DNA of 44,272 bases from Phycisphaerae bacterium (GTDB taxonomy: Bacteria > Planctomycetota > Phycisphaerae > Tepidisphaerales > Tepidisphaeraceae). The notes under the pieces were generated by a model, which had not been told where the DNA came from, did no database searches, and was given only the letters and a program-made list of their open reading frames with translations. Positions 35,753 to 43,511 of the stretch are shown here, piece after piece. A program made the position numbers and the translations under genes. Position 1 is the first letter of the stretch, and each line of letters begins with the position of its first letter. The stretch is from contig JAUJNJ010000060.1 in NCBI GenBank assembly GCA_030448225.1, forward strand, positions 1-44,272. Direction: 5' to 3'.

Positions 35753-36649
35753 TCATTCGACTTTTTCGTCCATCTCCCGCTGCCTCCGCCGGCTCTGCCG
35801 CCTTTTTCGCTGAAGGCGGGGCCGGCGACGTCGGCGGGGGTGAGGCCGCGATTGACGTCGAGGCCGGTCATGTGCCAGCGGTGGGCGGCGATGCGGATGG
35901 GGCTGCACCTTCTCGAAGAACGACGTGGGCCAGACGACGCCGGCGATCGTGCGCCAGTCGCCGTAGGTGACGTCGGCCAGCACGTTGCGCGTGTCCTTCA
36001 GCCCGCGGAACGTGAACCGCACCCGCCGCACGAGGCGGGTCTGGCGGTCGATCGCGACGATCACCCGGTCCTCGGACGACCGCCCGATCCCCGGCCGCAG
36101 GACGACCAGCACCTGGAATGCACGGCCGGCCGCCGATCTTCGTGGCCGGCATGGGGCTCGCGGTCTTGGCGTCGCTCAGCAGGACGAACGGCGCGCCGGG
36201 CAGGAACATCTCGTACGCGTCGGCCACCGCGGCGGCGGCGTCGAGCACTTCGGGGTCGGTGTTCTCGGTCCGTCGTACCAGACGCGGATCGCCTCGCGGT
36301 CGCGCAGGACGTACTTCGATGCCGCCGGGCCCGCGGTGGGTCTGGGCGATGACGCGGTCGGCCAGCAGGATTCGCTCCTGCGAAGACTTCCGGTACCGCT
36401 CGTCGACGAGCACATGGCTGGAACCGCCCGACGTTGCTCAGCCACTGGCCGTCGTAGCTGACGCTGACGTCCCGCAACGCGTCGAACGCCGGCTTGCCCG
36501 CGCACCTCGGCCGCCGCTTGCAGCAGCGACGCGCGGCGGGCGAGTCGTTCACCTTCCGCCGGGACGGAGGCACAGCCGAGAAGGGGCAGGCCGAGCGCGA
36601 CGATCGAAATCATCGCGAGGCTGAGACGCGAGGTTGGCCGGTGAGTCAT
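35753..36649 (-). CDS. LolA-like / outer-membrane lipoprotein-sorting-type lipoprotein, frame-disrupted
   Basis: It starts at ATG 36647-36649 with MTHRPTSRLSLAMISIVALG LPLLGCASVP, a lipoprotein signal peptide (lipobox LLGC). Joined frames give FDALRDVSVSYDGQWLSNVG RFQP, RYRKSSQERILLADRVIAQT HRGPGG, YVLRDREAIRVWYDG, TENTDPEVLDAAAAVADAYE MFLPGAPFVLLSD, RVIVAIDRQTRLVRRVRFTF RGL and VLADVTYGDWRTIAGVVWPT SFFEKVQ. The strand pattern and 'FDALRDVSVSYDG' start fit the LolA/LolB-like beta half-barrel (DUF2092-type) used by planctomycete lipid- or lipoprotein-carrier proteins. The C-terminal end is uncertain; three frames compete after 35850, and 35753 is the stop of one. Indels lie near 36495, 36430, 36320, 36275, 36115 and 35910. 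Confidence 0.6.
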
Positions 36650-36937
36650 ACGGATCGGGCTCCACTTCATTCGGCTGCGGACGTGACACCGCGCCGAGGC
36701 AACACGGCCGCACAAAGCGATCACGCCGCGCCGGCACAAGTGCGGATCGACCCCACGGTTGATCGAATGATGGTAGGTGCGGGCGACGCGCGGACGACGG
36801 GGGGTTCACTTCTTCGGACGAAGAGGCGCGGAAGGCGGGCGTTACAATTTTTTCGCATCCCCGCATCGAGACGACGCGCGCGCCGGTGAACGGCACGGCG
36901 GGCGGCTCGCGGTTTCGCCCGAGCGCCGCCCACGGCA

Positions 36938-37411
36938 TTACAGCGGCACGATCGTCACCTTCGTCGCCGGGTCGAAGATGGCGGCCGAGCGGCTCGTAGC
37001 CGTGGAGCGAGCCGGGGTTGATCACGCGAGTGCGGCCGACGGTCTTGTCCTCGACCTCGAACTCGTGGCCGTACAGGACGAAGTCGTACTGCTGCTCGTC
37101 GAGATGCGGCGGAGGATCTTCTTGTCGTCGCCGTGGAGGACGGCGATCCGCTTGCCGTCGAGTTCCATCTCGCCGAACAGGCCCCAGCAGACGATGCCCA
37201 CCTTCTGCGCGTGGCGGAGCAGGACCATGCGGTCCTTGTCGCGGTCGCCCCAGACGAACGCGCCGCCGATCGGCGCCATCGCGTCCAGCACGTGCCGCCC
37301 GCCGACGTCGCCGCAGTGGATGACGGTGTCGACGCCGCTGGCGTTGAACACGTCGACCGCGTCGGCTACCGCTTCGGCCCGGCCGTCAGAGTTGCTCACC
37401 AACCCGAGCAT
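36938..37411 (-). CDS. YfcE/MJ0936-type metallophosphoesterase, two frameshifts
   Basis: It starts at ATG 37409-37411: MLGLVSNSDGRAEAVADAVD VFNASGVDTVIHCGDVGGRH VLDAMAPIGGAFVWGDRDKD RMVLLRHAQKVGIVCWGLFG EMELDGKRIAVLHGDDKKIL RRI. After an indel near 37110 it continues LDEQQYDFVLYGHEFEVEDK TVGRTRVINPGSL, and after another near 37000 ends AAIFDPATKVTIVPL with TAA 36938-36940. CGDVGG, GDRD, LHGD and YGHEFEV...NPGS are the metal-binding motifs of the YfcE family of dinuclear phosphodiesterases. The first motif reads SNSDGR where SDTHG is normal, so one metal ligand (His) looks replaced. Expected length is ~158 aa. Confidence 0.85.
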
Positions 37412-37476
37412 AAAACCCGCATCCTACGGGTAGACGACGACCAGCACCTCTGATCCGTCCGGCCCCTGCAAAGCGT

Positions 37477-37571
37477 GAAGATGTTAGGGGGCGGGCGCCG
37501 AAATCGGAAACCTCCGGCCCCGGCCGCGCCAGACGCGCCCCGGGCGCGGTGGGTCGGCGACGTCCGATAAC
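37477..37571. promoter_or_regulatory. Shared motif pair GAAGATGTTAG ... CGTCCGATAAC (copy 1)
   Basis: AGATGTTAG (37479-37487) and CGTCCGATAAC (37561-37571) lie 95 bases apart end to end. The same two motifs, similarly spaced (103 bases), occur at 41346-41448. Both copies sit between divergently transcribed genes (here the phosphoesterase and YdjM-like genes). CCGATAA resembles the sigma-28 -10 element (GCCGATAA), but no good TAAA box is seen in this copy. The rest of 37412-37859 holds no supported gene. Confidence 0.4.
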
Positions 37572-37859
37572 GCGCGGACGCCGCTTCAAAATGGGGTGCC
37601 GTGCCGCGATCATGGAACCGTCCGAACCAATGACGCTCCCGCGGCTCCATGGTAACACGCCGCGGTCCCGGAGGGGCACACGCGAGCGGACGGGCCGCCC
37701 GCGCCGCGGCCGGTGGCTCCGCTACCGGCTTTCGCTCCCGGCCGTCAACGGGTCGGGCCGGCAGTCCCCGACGCGGCCGCGGGGGCGCCCGCCCGGCAAG
37801 CCGGAGGCTTTCGCCCCGACTGCCGTCACAGTGCCTCCGTTCGCCGTCCCGCGCCACCG

Positions 37860-38402
37860 ATGCACGTCCAGACCCACATCCTCTCCGGCTGGTGCGCCGG
37901 CAACCTGTTCCGCTTCACGCCGCGCGAACGGCTCTGCTGCATGATCGCCGCGGGCGCGCCCGACCTCGACGGGCTCGGCATCGTCTTCGGCGAGGAGGCG
38001 TACTGGGACTACCACCACGTCGTCGGGCACAACCTTTTGGCCGCGCTGCTGATCGCCGCCGTGCTGGCGGCGTTCTCGTCGCGGAAGGTCGTCGCCTTCG
38101 GCGTCTACGTCGCGCTCGTCCACCTCCACCTGTTGATGGACCTTTACGGCTCCGGCCCGGGCTGGGGGATCCCGTACCTCTGGCCGTTCGCCGGCCACGT
38201 CACCCACGCGCGGCACGGCTGGGCGTTCTACTCGTGGCAGAACATCTCGGCCGCCGGCGTGATGGTGGCGTGGACGCTGGCGATCGTCGCGACGAGGGGC
38301 CGCACGCCGCTCGAAGCGATCATGCCCGCGCTCGACCGCCAACTCGTCGCCCTGTGGCAGCGCCGCTTCCCCCCGCGGCCGCGGCCGGCGACAGACGGGT
38401 GA
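37860..38402 (+). CDS. YdjM/DUF457-like membrane-bound metal-dependent hydrolase
   Basis: An intact 180-aa frame from ATG 37860; the frame is open upstream but MHVQTHILSGWCAGNLF is the family-like start. Histidines and aspartates expected for metal binding are present: QTHILSGW, AAGAPDLDGLGIVF, YHHVVGHN, HLHLLMDLYGSGPGWGIPY. Four hydrophobic helices are seen (e.g. LLAALLIAAVLAAFSS, VVAFGVYVALVHLHLLMDLY, GVMVAWTLAIVAT). This matches the LexA-binding, inner-membrane hydrolase family YdjM (PF04307-type), whose substrate is unknown. It is transcribed away from the phosphoesterase gene. Confidence 0.8.
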   Translation: MHVQTHILSGWCAGNLFRFTPRERLCCMIAAGAPDLDGLGIVFGEEAYWDYHHVVGHNLLAALLIAAVLAAFSSRKVVAFGVYVALVHLHLLMDLYGSGPGWGIPYLWPFAGHVTHARHGWAFYSWQNISAAGVMVAWTLAIVATRGRTPLEAIMPALDRQLVALWQRRFPPRPRPATDG

Positions 38403-38483
38403 TGAGCGATAATCCCGCTCATTTCCCGCCGCATCGCCGGAGAACGACGGGAAGAGCGATGCGTGTCTGAAATGATGATCCGA

Positions 38484-38660
38484 CCCACTGAGGCCACGGA
38501 GTGCACGGAGCAGAAAAGGCGGGACGAGGCGGAAGACAGCGGACGGAACGTCGCGAAACCGGGGCGGCTTCCTTGATTCGCAATTAGCCATCTGCCAATC
38601 GTCTTCTCATTCCTCCCCGCGCTCCGTGCTCTCCGTGCGCTCCGTGCTCTCCGTGTTCAA
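38484..38660. repeat. Word-hairpin 10 (CACGGAG word)
   Basis: The left arm (38484-38523) holds GGCCACGGAGTGCACGGAGC; the right arm (38610-38660) holds four CTCCGTG units (GCTCCGTGCTCTCCGTGCGC and TCCGTGCTCTCCGTGTTCAAC). The loop is ~85 bases. It lies between the convergent YdjM-like and aspartate aminotransferase genes. The word is a variant of that at 19388, 22688 and 39979. Confidence 0.75.
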
Positions 38661-38672
38661 CTTCCCTCCCGC

Positions 38673-39878
38673 TCAGCTCACCTTCGCCAGGAACTGCTCG
38701 ATCCGGTCGATCCCCTTGTCGATCTGCTCCATGCTCGTGGCGAAGCTGAGGCGGACGTGGGTGTCGAAGCCGCTGTCGTTGCCCGGGACGACCGCGACGT
38801 GGCTCTGCTCGAGCAGGGCGGCGGAGAAGGTGACGGCGTCGGTGATCTCCGCGCCGCCGGCGCGCTTGCCGAAGTAGGCGCTGATGTTGGGGAAGCAGTA
38901 GAACGCGCCCTGCGGCCGCACGCAGGTGACGTTGGGGAGCTTGCTGAGGCGCTCCCACATGTGCCGGCCGCGCTGCTCGAACTGTTGGCGCATCGACTCG
39001 ACCGCCTCGGCCGCCCGCGGGTCGGTCAGGGCGAGGGCCGCGGGGTGCTGCGCGAAGCTCGTGACGTGGCTCGTCATCTGGCTCTGGAGCTTGTTGATGG
39101 CGTCGATCGCCGGCTTGGGGCCGCCGATGTAGCCGATGCGCCAGCCGGTCATCGCGAAGCTTTTCGAGTGGCAGTTGAACGTGAGCGTGCGGTCGATCAG
39201 CGACGGGTGGAGCGTGGCGAACGACACGAACTTCAACCCGTCGTAGACGAGCTTCTCGTAAATCTCGTCGCTGAAGACGACGAGGTTCGGGTGGGCCGCT
39301 ACGACCTCGGCGAGGGCCGTCAGTTCCTCCGGCGTGTACGCGTGGCCGGCGGGGTTGCTCGGCGAGTTGAGGATCAGCACCTTCGCGCGCGGGCCGATCG
39401 CGCGCTGAAGTTGCTTCGGCGTGATCTTGAAGCCGTTGGCCTCCTCGCCGCGGACGATCTTCGGCGTGCCGCCGGCGAGCTTCACCTGCTCCGGGTAGCT
39501 CACCCAGTAGGGCGAGGGAATCAGCACCTCGTCCCCCTCGTTCAGCACCGCCTGGAACGCCATGTAAAGACAGTGCTTGCCGCCCGCGCCGGTCGTGATG
39601 TTCTCCGGCTTGTAGGGCAGGTCGTTCTCGCGATTGAACTTCTCGGCGATCGCGGCCTTCAGCTCGGGGAAGCAGGGGGTGGGGGTGTACTTCGTCTGCC
39701 CCTTGTCGAGCGCGACCTTGGCGGCGTCCTTGATGAACGCGGGCGTGTCGAAGTCGGGCTCGCCGGCGCCGAAGCCGACGACGTCGATCCCCGCCTTCTT
39801 CATCGCGCCCGCCTTGGCGCTGACGGCCAGGGTGATCGAGTCGGAGACCTGCTTCATACGCTCGGCAAGCGGGAACAT
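38673..39878 (-). CDS. Aspartate aminotransferase (class I)
   Basis: An intact 401-aa frame from ATG 39876-39878, with GAGGAG eight bases upstream; a GTG nine bases earlier overlaps that site and is less likely. A fold-type-I PLP enzyme interconverting aspartate/2-oxoglutarate and oxaloacetate/glutamate. Seen: GFGAGEPDFDTP (36-47), TGAGGKHCLYMAFQAVLNEG DEVLIPSPYWVSYPEQVKLA, ILNSPSNPAGHAYTPEEL with Asn175, VFSDEIYEKLVYDG with Asp204 and Tyr207, and the PLP lysine Lys239 in NCHSKSFAMTGWRIGYIGGP. Near the C-terminus THVRLSFATS supplies the substrate-carboxylate Arg. The T-P-T..F.ELK..I start fits the Ib subgroup (AspB/AatA). Cytoplasmic; a single-gene unit bounded by repeats on both sides. Confidence 0.93.
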   Translation of the reverse strand: MFPLAERMKQVSDSITLAVSAKAGAMKKAGIDVVGFGAGEPDFDTPAFIKDAAKVALDKGQTKYTPTPCFPELKAAIAEKFNRENDLPYKPENITTGAGGKHCLYMAFQAVLNEGDEVLIPSPYWVSYPEQVKLAGGTPKIVRGEEANGFKITPKQLQRAIGPRAKVLILNSPSNPAGHAYTPEELTALAEVVAAHPNLVVFSDEIYEKLVYDGLKFVSFATLHPSLIDRTLTFNCHSKSFAMTGWRIGYIGGPKPAIDAINKLQSQMTSHVTSFAQHPAALALTDPRAAEAVESMRQQFEQRGRHMWERLSKLPNVTCVRPQGAFYCFPNISAYFGKRAGGAEITDAVTFSAALLEQSHVAVVPGNDSGFDTHVRLSFATSMEQIDKGIDRIEQFLAKVS

Positions 39879-39978
39879 CGGGAGCACTCCTCGCGGGTGA
39901 AATATGTGCGGCGGAAACGCGGGGGACGGTAGCGGAGGCCTGGTTTTTCTTCAAGCGGACGGCGGGATCAGCGGAAGC

Positions 39979-40009
39979 GTTGAACCACGGAGGCACGGAG
40001 ACACGGAGG
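39979..40009. repeat. CACGGAG-word repeat, arm (copy B)
   Basis: GTTGAACCACGGAGGCACGG (39979-39998) continues AGACACGGAGG, identical over most of its length to 19393-19424. It faces 40353-40383, to whose reverse complement it matches at 24 of 31 positions, so the two may form the outer arms of a 400-base element containing the 32-aa gene and hairpin 11. Confidence 0.75.
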
Positions 40010-40039
40010 TAGGTCGGAGGAGGTCGCTTACCGCCTCCG

Positions 40040-40138
40040 CTACGGAGCGATCCAGATCTCGAAGAGGACGACCGCGATCCCGAGGACGAGGTAAACCTTC
40101 ACGAGGAGCGGCGACCGCTCGGGCTCCGGGGCCGACAT
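40040..40138 (-). CDS. 32-residue single-pass membrane microprotein
   Basis: From ATG 40136-40138 to TAG 40040-40042 the frame reads MSAPEPERSPLLVKVYLVLG IAVVLFEIWIAP: a short acidic/Pro-rich N-tail, one Lys and a ~20-residue hydrophobic helix at the C-terminus. The frame is open upstream through an additional 29 residues that overlap hairpin 11 and look non-coding, so the short form is preferred. Codon use is normal for the window. It lies between two facing repeat arms. I cannot assign a function; small single-helix peptides often act as membrane-protein regulators or toxins, which is speculation here. Confidence 0.5.
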   Translation of the reverse strand: MSAPEPERSPLLVKVYLVLGIAVVLFEIWIAP

Positions 40139-40199
40139 CGGGTAGTTGAGCGGTTGCTTGTGAGTCACGGTGCCACTGAGATCATTCAATGCTGATTGA

Positions 40200-40272
40200 G
40201 CCACAGATGGGGCACAGATGAACACAGATTAAGCATGTTTGCATCTGTGTTGATCCGTGCCCCATCTGTGGC
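40200..40272. repeat. Word-hairpin 11 (CACAGATG word), nearly perfect
   Basis: Arms of 30 bases (40200-40229, GCCACAGATGGGGCACAGAT...; 40243-40272) pair at 28 of 30 positions around a 13-base loop. The word CACAGAT occurs three times in the left arm. The local AT content is clearly higher than in the surrounding genes, and on the plus strand CATTTTTTCGG follows at 40281, so it could also terminate transcription. Confidence 0.9.
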
Positions 40273-40352
40273 AAATACCGCATTTTTTCGGATGCCTGAT
40301 GGACGAGTGTTGCTCGTCTTTCACTCGAGAAGCTTATGAGCACCCGTGCCGG

Positions 40353-40383
40353 CCTCTGTGCCTCTGTGTCTCTCTGGCTCAAC
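40353..40383. repeat. CTCTGTG-word repeat arm facing copy B
   Basis: CCTCTGTGCCTCTGTGTCTC (40353-40372) continues TCTGGCTCAAC. Its reverse complement aligns with 39979-40009 (24 of 31), including the shared GTTGA end. It ends 20 bases before the EcsC-like gene's stop. Confidence 0.7.
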
Positions 40384-40402
40384 ACTTCCCAACCGGCCCC
40401 CG

Positions 40403-41125
40403 TCAAAAGTCGTCCGCCGCCGCGTCCTGGCGTTCGGGCTTGCCGGAGCCGAGGAACGGGAGCATCTTGCGGACGTTCTGCATCGACGGCAGCTTGCCCT
40501 GTTCGCGGATGGCGCCGGTGACGCCGGTGGAGCGGCCCTGGTAGTAGTGGATCGCGCGCTTGCCGACGGCCCCGACCTCCAACCAGTTCCAGCCGGCGCC
40601 GATGCCGGCGCCGACGAGGGGGACCGTCTTCGACAGCACGGCCTTCTGGGAGAACTTCACGAACAGGTAGCGGGTGGTGATGCGGGAGACGGACCGGACG
40701 AGTTGTTCGCCGAAGTACTTGCGCACGAGGTTCTTCGTGATCTGCTGGCCGGCCCGCACGCCGATCTGTCGCAGCGCCTGACTGACGGCGCCGGGGAAGA
40801 CGACGCTGATGACGTCGGCCTGGAACTGGGCGGGCTTCTCGAGCGTCGTCGGGTCGAGCAGGGCGGCAATCGTGCCGGTCATCTGCCCCTCGATGCGCAG
40901 CATCGCCGCCACGTCGGCGATGGCGGCGGGGAACATGATCAGCGGGTTGGCCGCCGCCCCGGTCGCCCCGCCCGCGGCCACGCCCCACCCCTTCGCCTGG
41001 TGGATCACGCGCTTGGCGAGGTCCTCCCGCGTCTCGGTCGGGTGCTCGGCCAGCAGGGCGTCGGCGGCCCGGCGGCAGTTCTCGGTGTCGGGAACGGCCC
41101 AGTTCAGAACGTCGCTCCACTGCAT
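40403..41125 (-). CDS. EcsC family protein
   Basis: An intact 240-aa frame from ATG 41123-41125, with AGGAG seven bases upstream. It reads MQWSDVLNWAVPDTENCRRA, then VIHQAKGWGVAAGGATGAAA NPLIMFPAAIADVAAMLRIE GQMTGTIAALL and later VSRITTRYLFVKFSQKAVLS KTVPLVGAGIGAGWNWLEVG AVGKRAIHYYQGRS. The Gly/Ala-rich amphipathic helices and 'K.VP..GA.IGA..N' segment are characteristic of the EcsC family, peripheral membrane proteins linked to ABC transport or secretion in Bacillus but mostly uncharacterised. It is divergent from the HEAT-repeat gene. Confidence 0.8.
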   Translation of the reverse strand: MQWSDVLNWAVPDTENCRRAADALLAEHPTETREDLAKRVIHQAKGWGVAAGGATGAAANPLIMFPAAIADVAAMLRIEGQMTGTIAALLDPTTLEKPAQFQADVISVVFPGAVSQALRQIGVRAGQQITKNLVRKYFGEQLVRSVSRITTRYLFVKFSQKAVLSKTVPLVGAGIGAGWNWLEVGAVGKRAIHYYQGRSTGVTGAIREQGKLPSMQNVRKMLPFLGSGKPERQDAAADDF

Positions 41126-41174
41126 CCGGTGACTCCTTGCACCCATTCTAGAGCATCTGCCCGCGGAGCGTCCC

Positions 41175-41196
41175 CATTTAGCCGGCGGGCTTGCCC
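41175..41196. repeat. GGGCAAGCCCGC...GGCTAAATG phrase (copy 2, inverted)
   Basis: CATTTAGCCGGCGGGCTTGC (41175-41194) plus CC is the reverse complement of 34758-34779 with one mismatch. It lies in the divergent gap between the EcsC-like and HEAT genes. Confidence 0.6.
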
Positions 41197-41345
41197 GCCG
41201 AGACCGGGGAAGGTTCTGACGCTCCACCCGAGGGTGACGCGACAAAGATCGGCCACCGCGAGTGCGACCGGGCGGCGGCTTCCTCGGCCCTGCGGGCCGG
41301 CCGCGAAACGGCGTGCTCGGCGCCACGGGCACCCGACTGCGCCTC

Positions 41346-41448
41346 GTAAGATGTTAGAGAAGCAAGGTCGGTGCCATGTTGCCCCTCGACGGGGCCCGTG
41401 CGCCCTCCCGGGATCGGTTCAAGCACCGGCCCCGGAGCGTCCGATAAC
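41346..41448. promoter_or_regulatory. Shared motif pair TAAGATGTTAG ... CGTCCGATAAC (copy 2)
   Basis: AAGATGTTAG (41347-41356) and CGTCCGATAAC (41438-41448) repeat the arrangement at 37477-37571. Here the second motif ends seven bases before the HEAT-gene ATG. TTCAAG lies about 17 bases before the CCGATAA motif, faintly like a sigma-28-type promoter. The rest of 41126-41455 holds no gene that I can support. Confidence 0.4.
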
Positions 41449-41455
41449 TTGAAGG

Positions 41456-41959
41456 ATGATCGTTCGTCTCGTCGAGGTCCTGGTCCGATCGAAGAACGAG
41501 GCGGCCGACGTCGTCCTGCTCGAGGCGCTGCGCCTCGGCATCGAACGCGAGCAGCGGGTTGCCCTCAACGCCCTGCTCCGCCGCAACACCCTCCGCGGCC
41601 TGAGCGGCGTGATCGGCCTGTACGGCGACCTGCCGGAATCGCTCCAACTCCTCGTCCTTCAGAACATCCGCCCGCTCTACCACGCGCTGCGCGAGTGCGG
41701 GCGGAGCGACGACCCGGCCCTGCGGCTCGGCGCGATGCGGCTCATCGCGCTCGGCCGGCAGGGGAAGCTCGCGTACGTGCTGTCGGAGAACCTGCACAGC
41801 GCCGAAGACGACCTCTCCAAGGCCGCCGTCGAGGCGATGGTGGCGCTCGCCCGCTGGATCGCGATCGAGACGCGCCGACTCCAGTTGGGGGAGCGGGGGC
41901 AGAAGTGGGGGGAGTACGTGCTGTCGGAGAACTGCGCGGTCAGCGACGGGGGTGGATGA
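41456..41959 (+). CDS. HEAT-repeat-type protein, N-terminal part
   Basis: A frame of 167 aa from ATG 41456. It reads MIVRLVEVLVRSKNEAADVV LLEALRLG, ALNALLRRNTLRGLSGVIGL, DDPALRLGAMRLIALGRQGK LAYVLSENL and LSKAAVEAMVALARWIA: paired amphipathic helices typical of HEAT/armadillo repeats, which form protein-binding solenoids. The last ~25 residues are a Gly-rich linker in which the sequence duplicates itself (41773-41791 recurs at 41914-41932), and the frame then stops. The following frame (41952 on) continues the same kind of solenoid without a good start of its own, so these are probably one gene of ~680 aa split by an indel in the G-rich linker. The upstream site is weak (GAAGG abutting the ATG). 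Confidence 0.7.
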   Translation: MIVRLVEVLVRSKNEAADVVLLEALRLGIEREQRVALNALLRRNTLRGLSGVIGLYGDLPESLQLLVLQNIRPLYHALRECGRSDDPALRLGAMRLIALGRQGKLAYVLSENLHSAEDDLSKAAVEAMVALARWIAIETRRLQLGERGQKWGEYVLSENCAVSDGGG

Positions 41960-43511
41960 CCTTCCAGTCGGGGGAGCGGGGCAGAGTGGGGTGGAGTTGG
42001 GGGTGGAAGAAGCGACCCACGCGGCGGCGCCGCGGTCGCTCAACCCGCTGTACGACGCGATCGTCGACCAGCGGCCGGAGATCGAGGCCGCCGTCGCGCG
42101 GGCGATGGACGTCCACCGCGGCCGCCACGGGGCCGACCTGCTCCGCGCCGCGCTGCTGCTGTGCGACTGGCCCGGCAGCAAGACGCTGGCGATCCTCCAG
42201 ACGCTCAAGCACGCCGGCCAGAGCCCGATGGTCCGCCGCCTCCAGCAGCCCCCGGGCAGCGAGCACGTCGACGCGTTCCTGCTCGGCGCCACCCACGGCC
42301 ACCTCCGCTCGCACTTCGGCGTCGCGTTCGCGCACGTCGATGAGGCGCCGGTGCTCGACGGGCTCCTCCGCAAGACGCACTGGCTCAAGGACCACCAGCT
42401 CCAGCTCTGCATGCACGGGGTGACGCGCGGCGCGTGGCTCGGCGACGACGAGCTGGCGCACGACGTCGAGCGCCGCTCGCCCGACGACGCCGCCCGCGTC
42501 GGCGAATGGGTCGCCGCCTGCGGCCTGCACGACGCGGCGCAGGACGAGCGCCTCGACCGCCTGCGCCTCCACGCGCACGCGAGCGTCCCGGCCCGGCTGC
42601 GCCTGCTGCGGATCGCGATGCGGCGCAAGCGCGGCGCGTCGACGCAGCTCATCCAGAACTTCCTGACCGACCCCGACGAGCGCCTCGCCCGCCTCGCCGC
42701 CCGCGAGATCGTCCGCCGGCGGCCGCAGGACTTCGAGTCGATGCTGCTCCAGCAAATGACCGCCGCCCCCGACTCGGTCCGCCGCGTGATCGGCCGGGCG
42801 ATCGGCCGGGCCGGGTTCGACGGGTTCTGGCAGCGGTTCGACCGCCTCCCCGAGGCCACCCGCCGCCAGGCCGGCCGCGCGATGCTGAAGATCCTGCCCG
42901 ACGCCGCCGGCCGGCTGTCGCGCCGCCTGTCGACCGGCACGTTCGAGGACCGCATCAAGGCGATGCAGATCGTCGCCGAGCTCGGACTCGCCGAGCAGTT
43001 GCGGGACGAGCTGACCCGTCTCTGCACCGACGAGAACCCGAAGCTGCGCAGCAAGGCCGTCTCGGTCGTCGGCGCGCTGCCGAACATGGACACCGGCGTG
43101 CTCGTCGACCGCCTGCTGCACGACACCGACGCCCGCGTGCGGGCCAACACGATCGAGGTGCTGGAGGAGACGCGCAACGTGCAGTTCGTGCCGTTCCTGG
43201 CGCAGCGGGCGCGGGCGGCCAACAGCCGCGAGCGGGCCAACGCGATCAAGGCGCTGCACCGCCTGAAGGTCGGCACCGCCGCGGGGCAACTCCAGAACAT
43301 GCTGCAGGACGCGCGCTCCGAGCACCGGATCTCCGCACTGTGGACGCTGCGCCAGATCGGCTGGTGGCAACTGCTGGGCGAGGTCGGCCGCCTGGCGCGG
43401 GAAGACCAGAACCTCCGCGTCCGCCGCTACGCGCTGGGCGTGCTGCGCAACGTCGCGGAGATGGCGCAGGCGCGTAAGACCAGCGCGGCGCCGCAACAGA
43501 AGGCGGGATGA
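41952..43511 (+). CDS. HEAT-repeat protein, C-terminal part
   Basis: A frame of 519 aa, with GTG 41952 the first possible start, overlapping the previous frame by eight bases. After a Gly-rich linker come helical repeats throughout: PLYDAIVDQRPEIEAAVARA, TLAILQTLKHAGQSPMVRRL, FLTDPDERLARLAAREIVRR, RLCTDENPKLRSKAVSVVGA LPNMDTGVLVDRLLHDTDAR VRANTIEVLEE, ANAIKALHRLKVGTAAGQLQ NMLQDARSEHRISALWTLRQ IG. The last five units are clear HEAT repeats with the conserved D...VR..A pattern. No membrane segment or enzymatic domain is seen. TGA 43509-43511 overlaps the ATG of the next gene (ATGA), suggesting that the solenoid and the following membrane protein work together. Confidence 0.8.
   Translation: MDDLPVGGAGQSGVELGVEEATHAAAPRSLNPLYDAIVDQRPEIEAAVARAMDVHRGRHGADLLRAALLLCDWPGSKTLAILQTLKHAGQSPMVRRLQQPPGSEHVDAFLLGATHGHLRSHFGVAFAHVDEAPVLDGLLRKTHWLKDHQLQLCMHGVTRGAWLGDDELAHDVERRSPDDAARVGEWVAACGLHDAAQDERLDRLRLHAHASVPARLRLLRIAMRRKRGASTQLIQNFLTDPDERLARLAAREIVRRRPQDFESMLLQQMTAAPDSVRRVIGRAIGRAGFDGFWQRFDRLPEATRRQAGRAMLKILPDAAGRLSRRLSTGTFEDRIKAMQIVAELGLAEQLRDELTRLCTDENPKLRSKAVSVVGALPNMDTGVLVDRLLHDTDARVRANTIEVLEETRNVQFVPFLAQRARAANSRERANAIKALHRLKVGTAAGQLQNMLQDARSEHRISALWTLRQIGWWQLLGEVGRLAREDQNLRVRRYALGVLRNVAEMAQARKTSAAPQQKAG

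Noticed and set aside
36840..36860. T-run TTTTTT at about 36849 after GC-rich sequence, as a terminator
   Set aside because: The bases before it do not form a convincing stem, and no plus-strand gene ends nearby.
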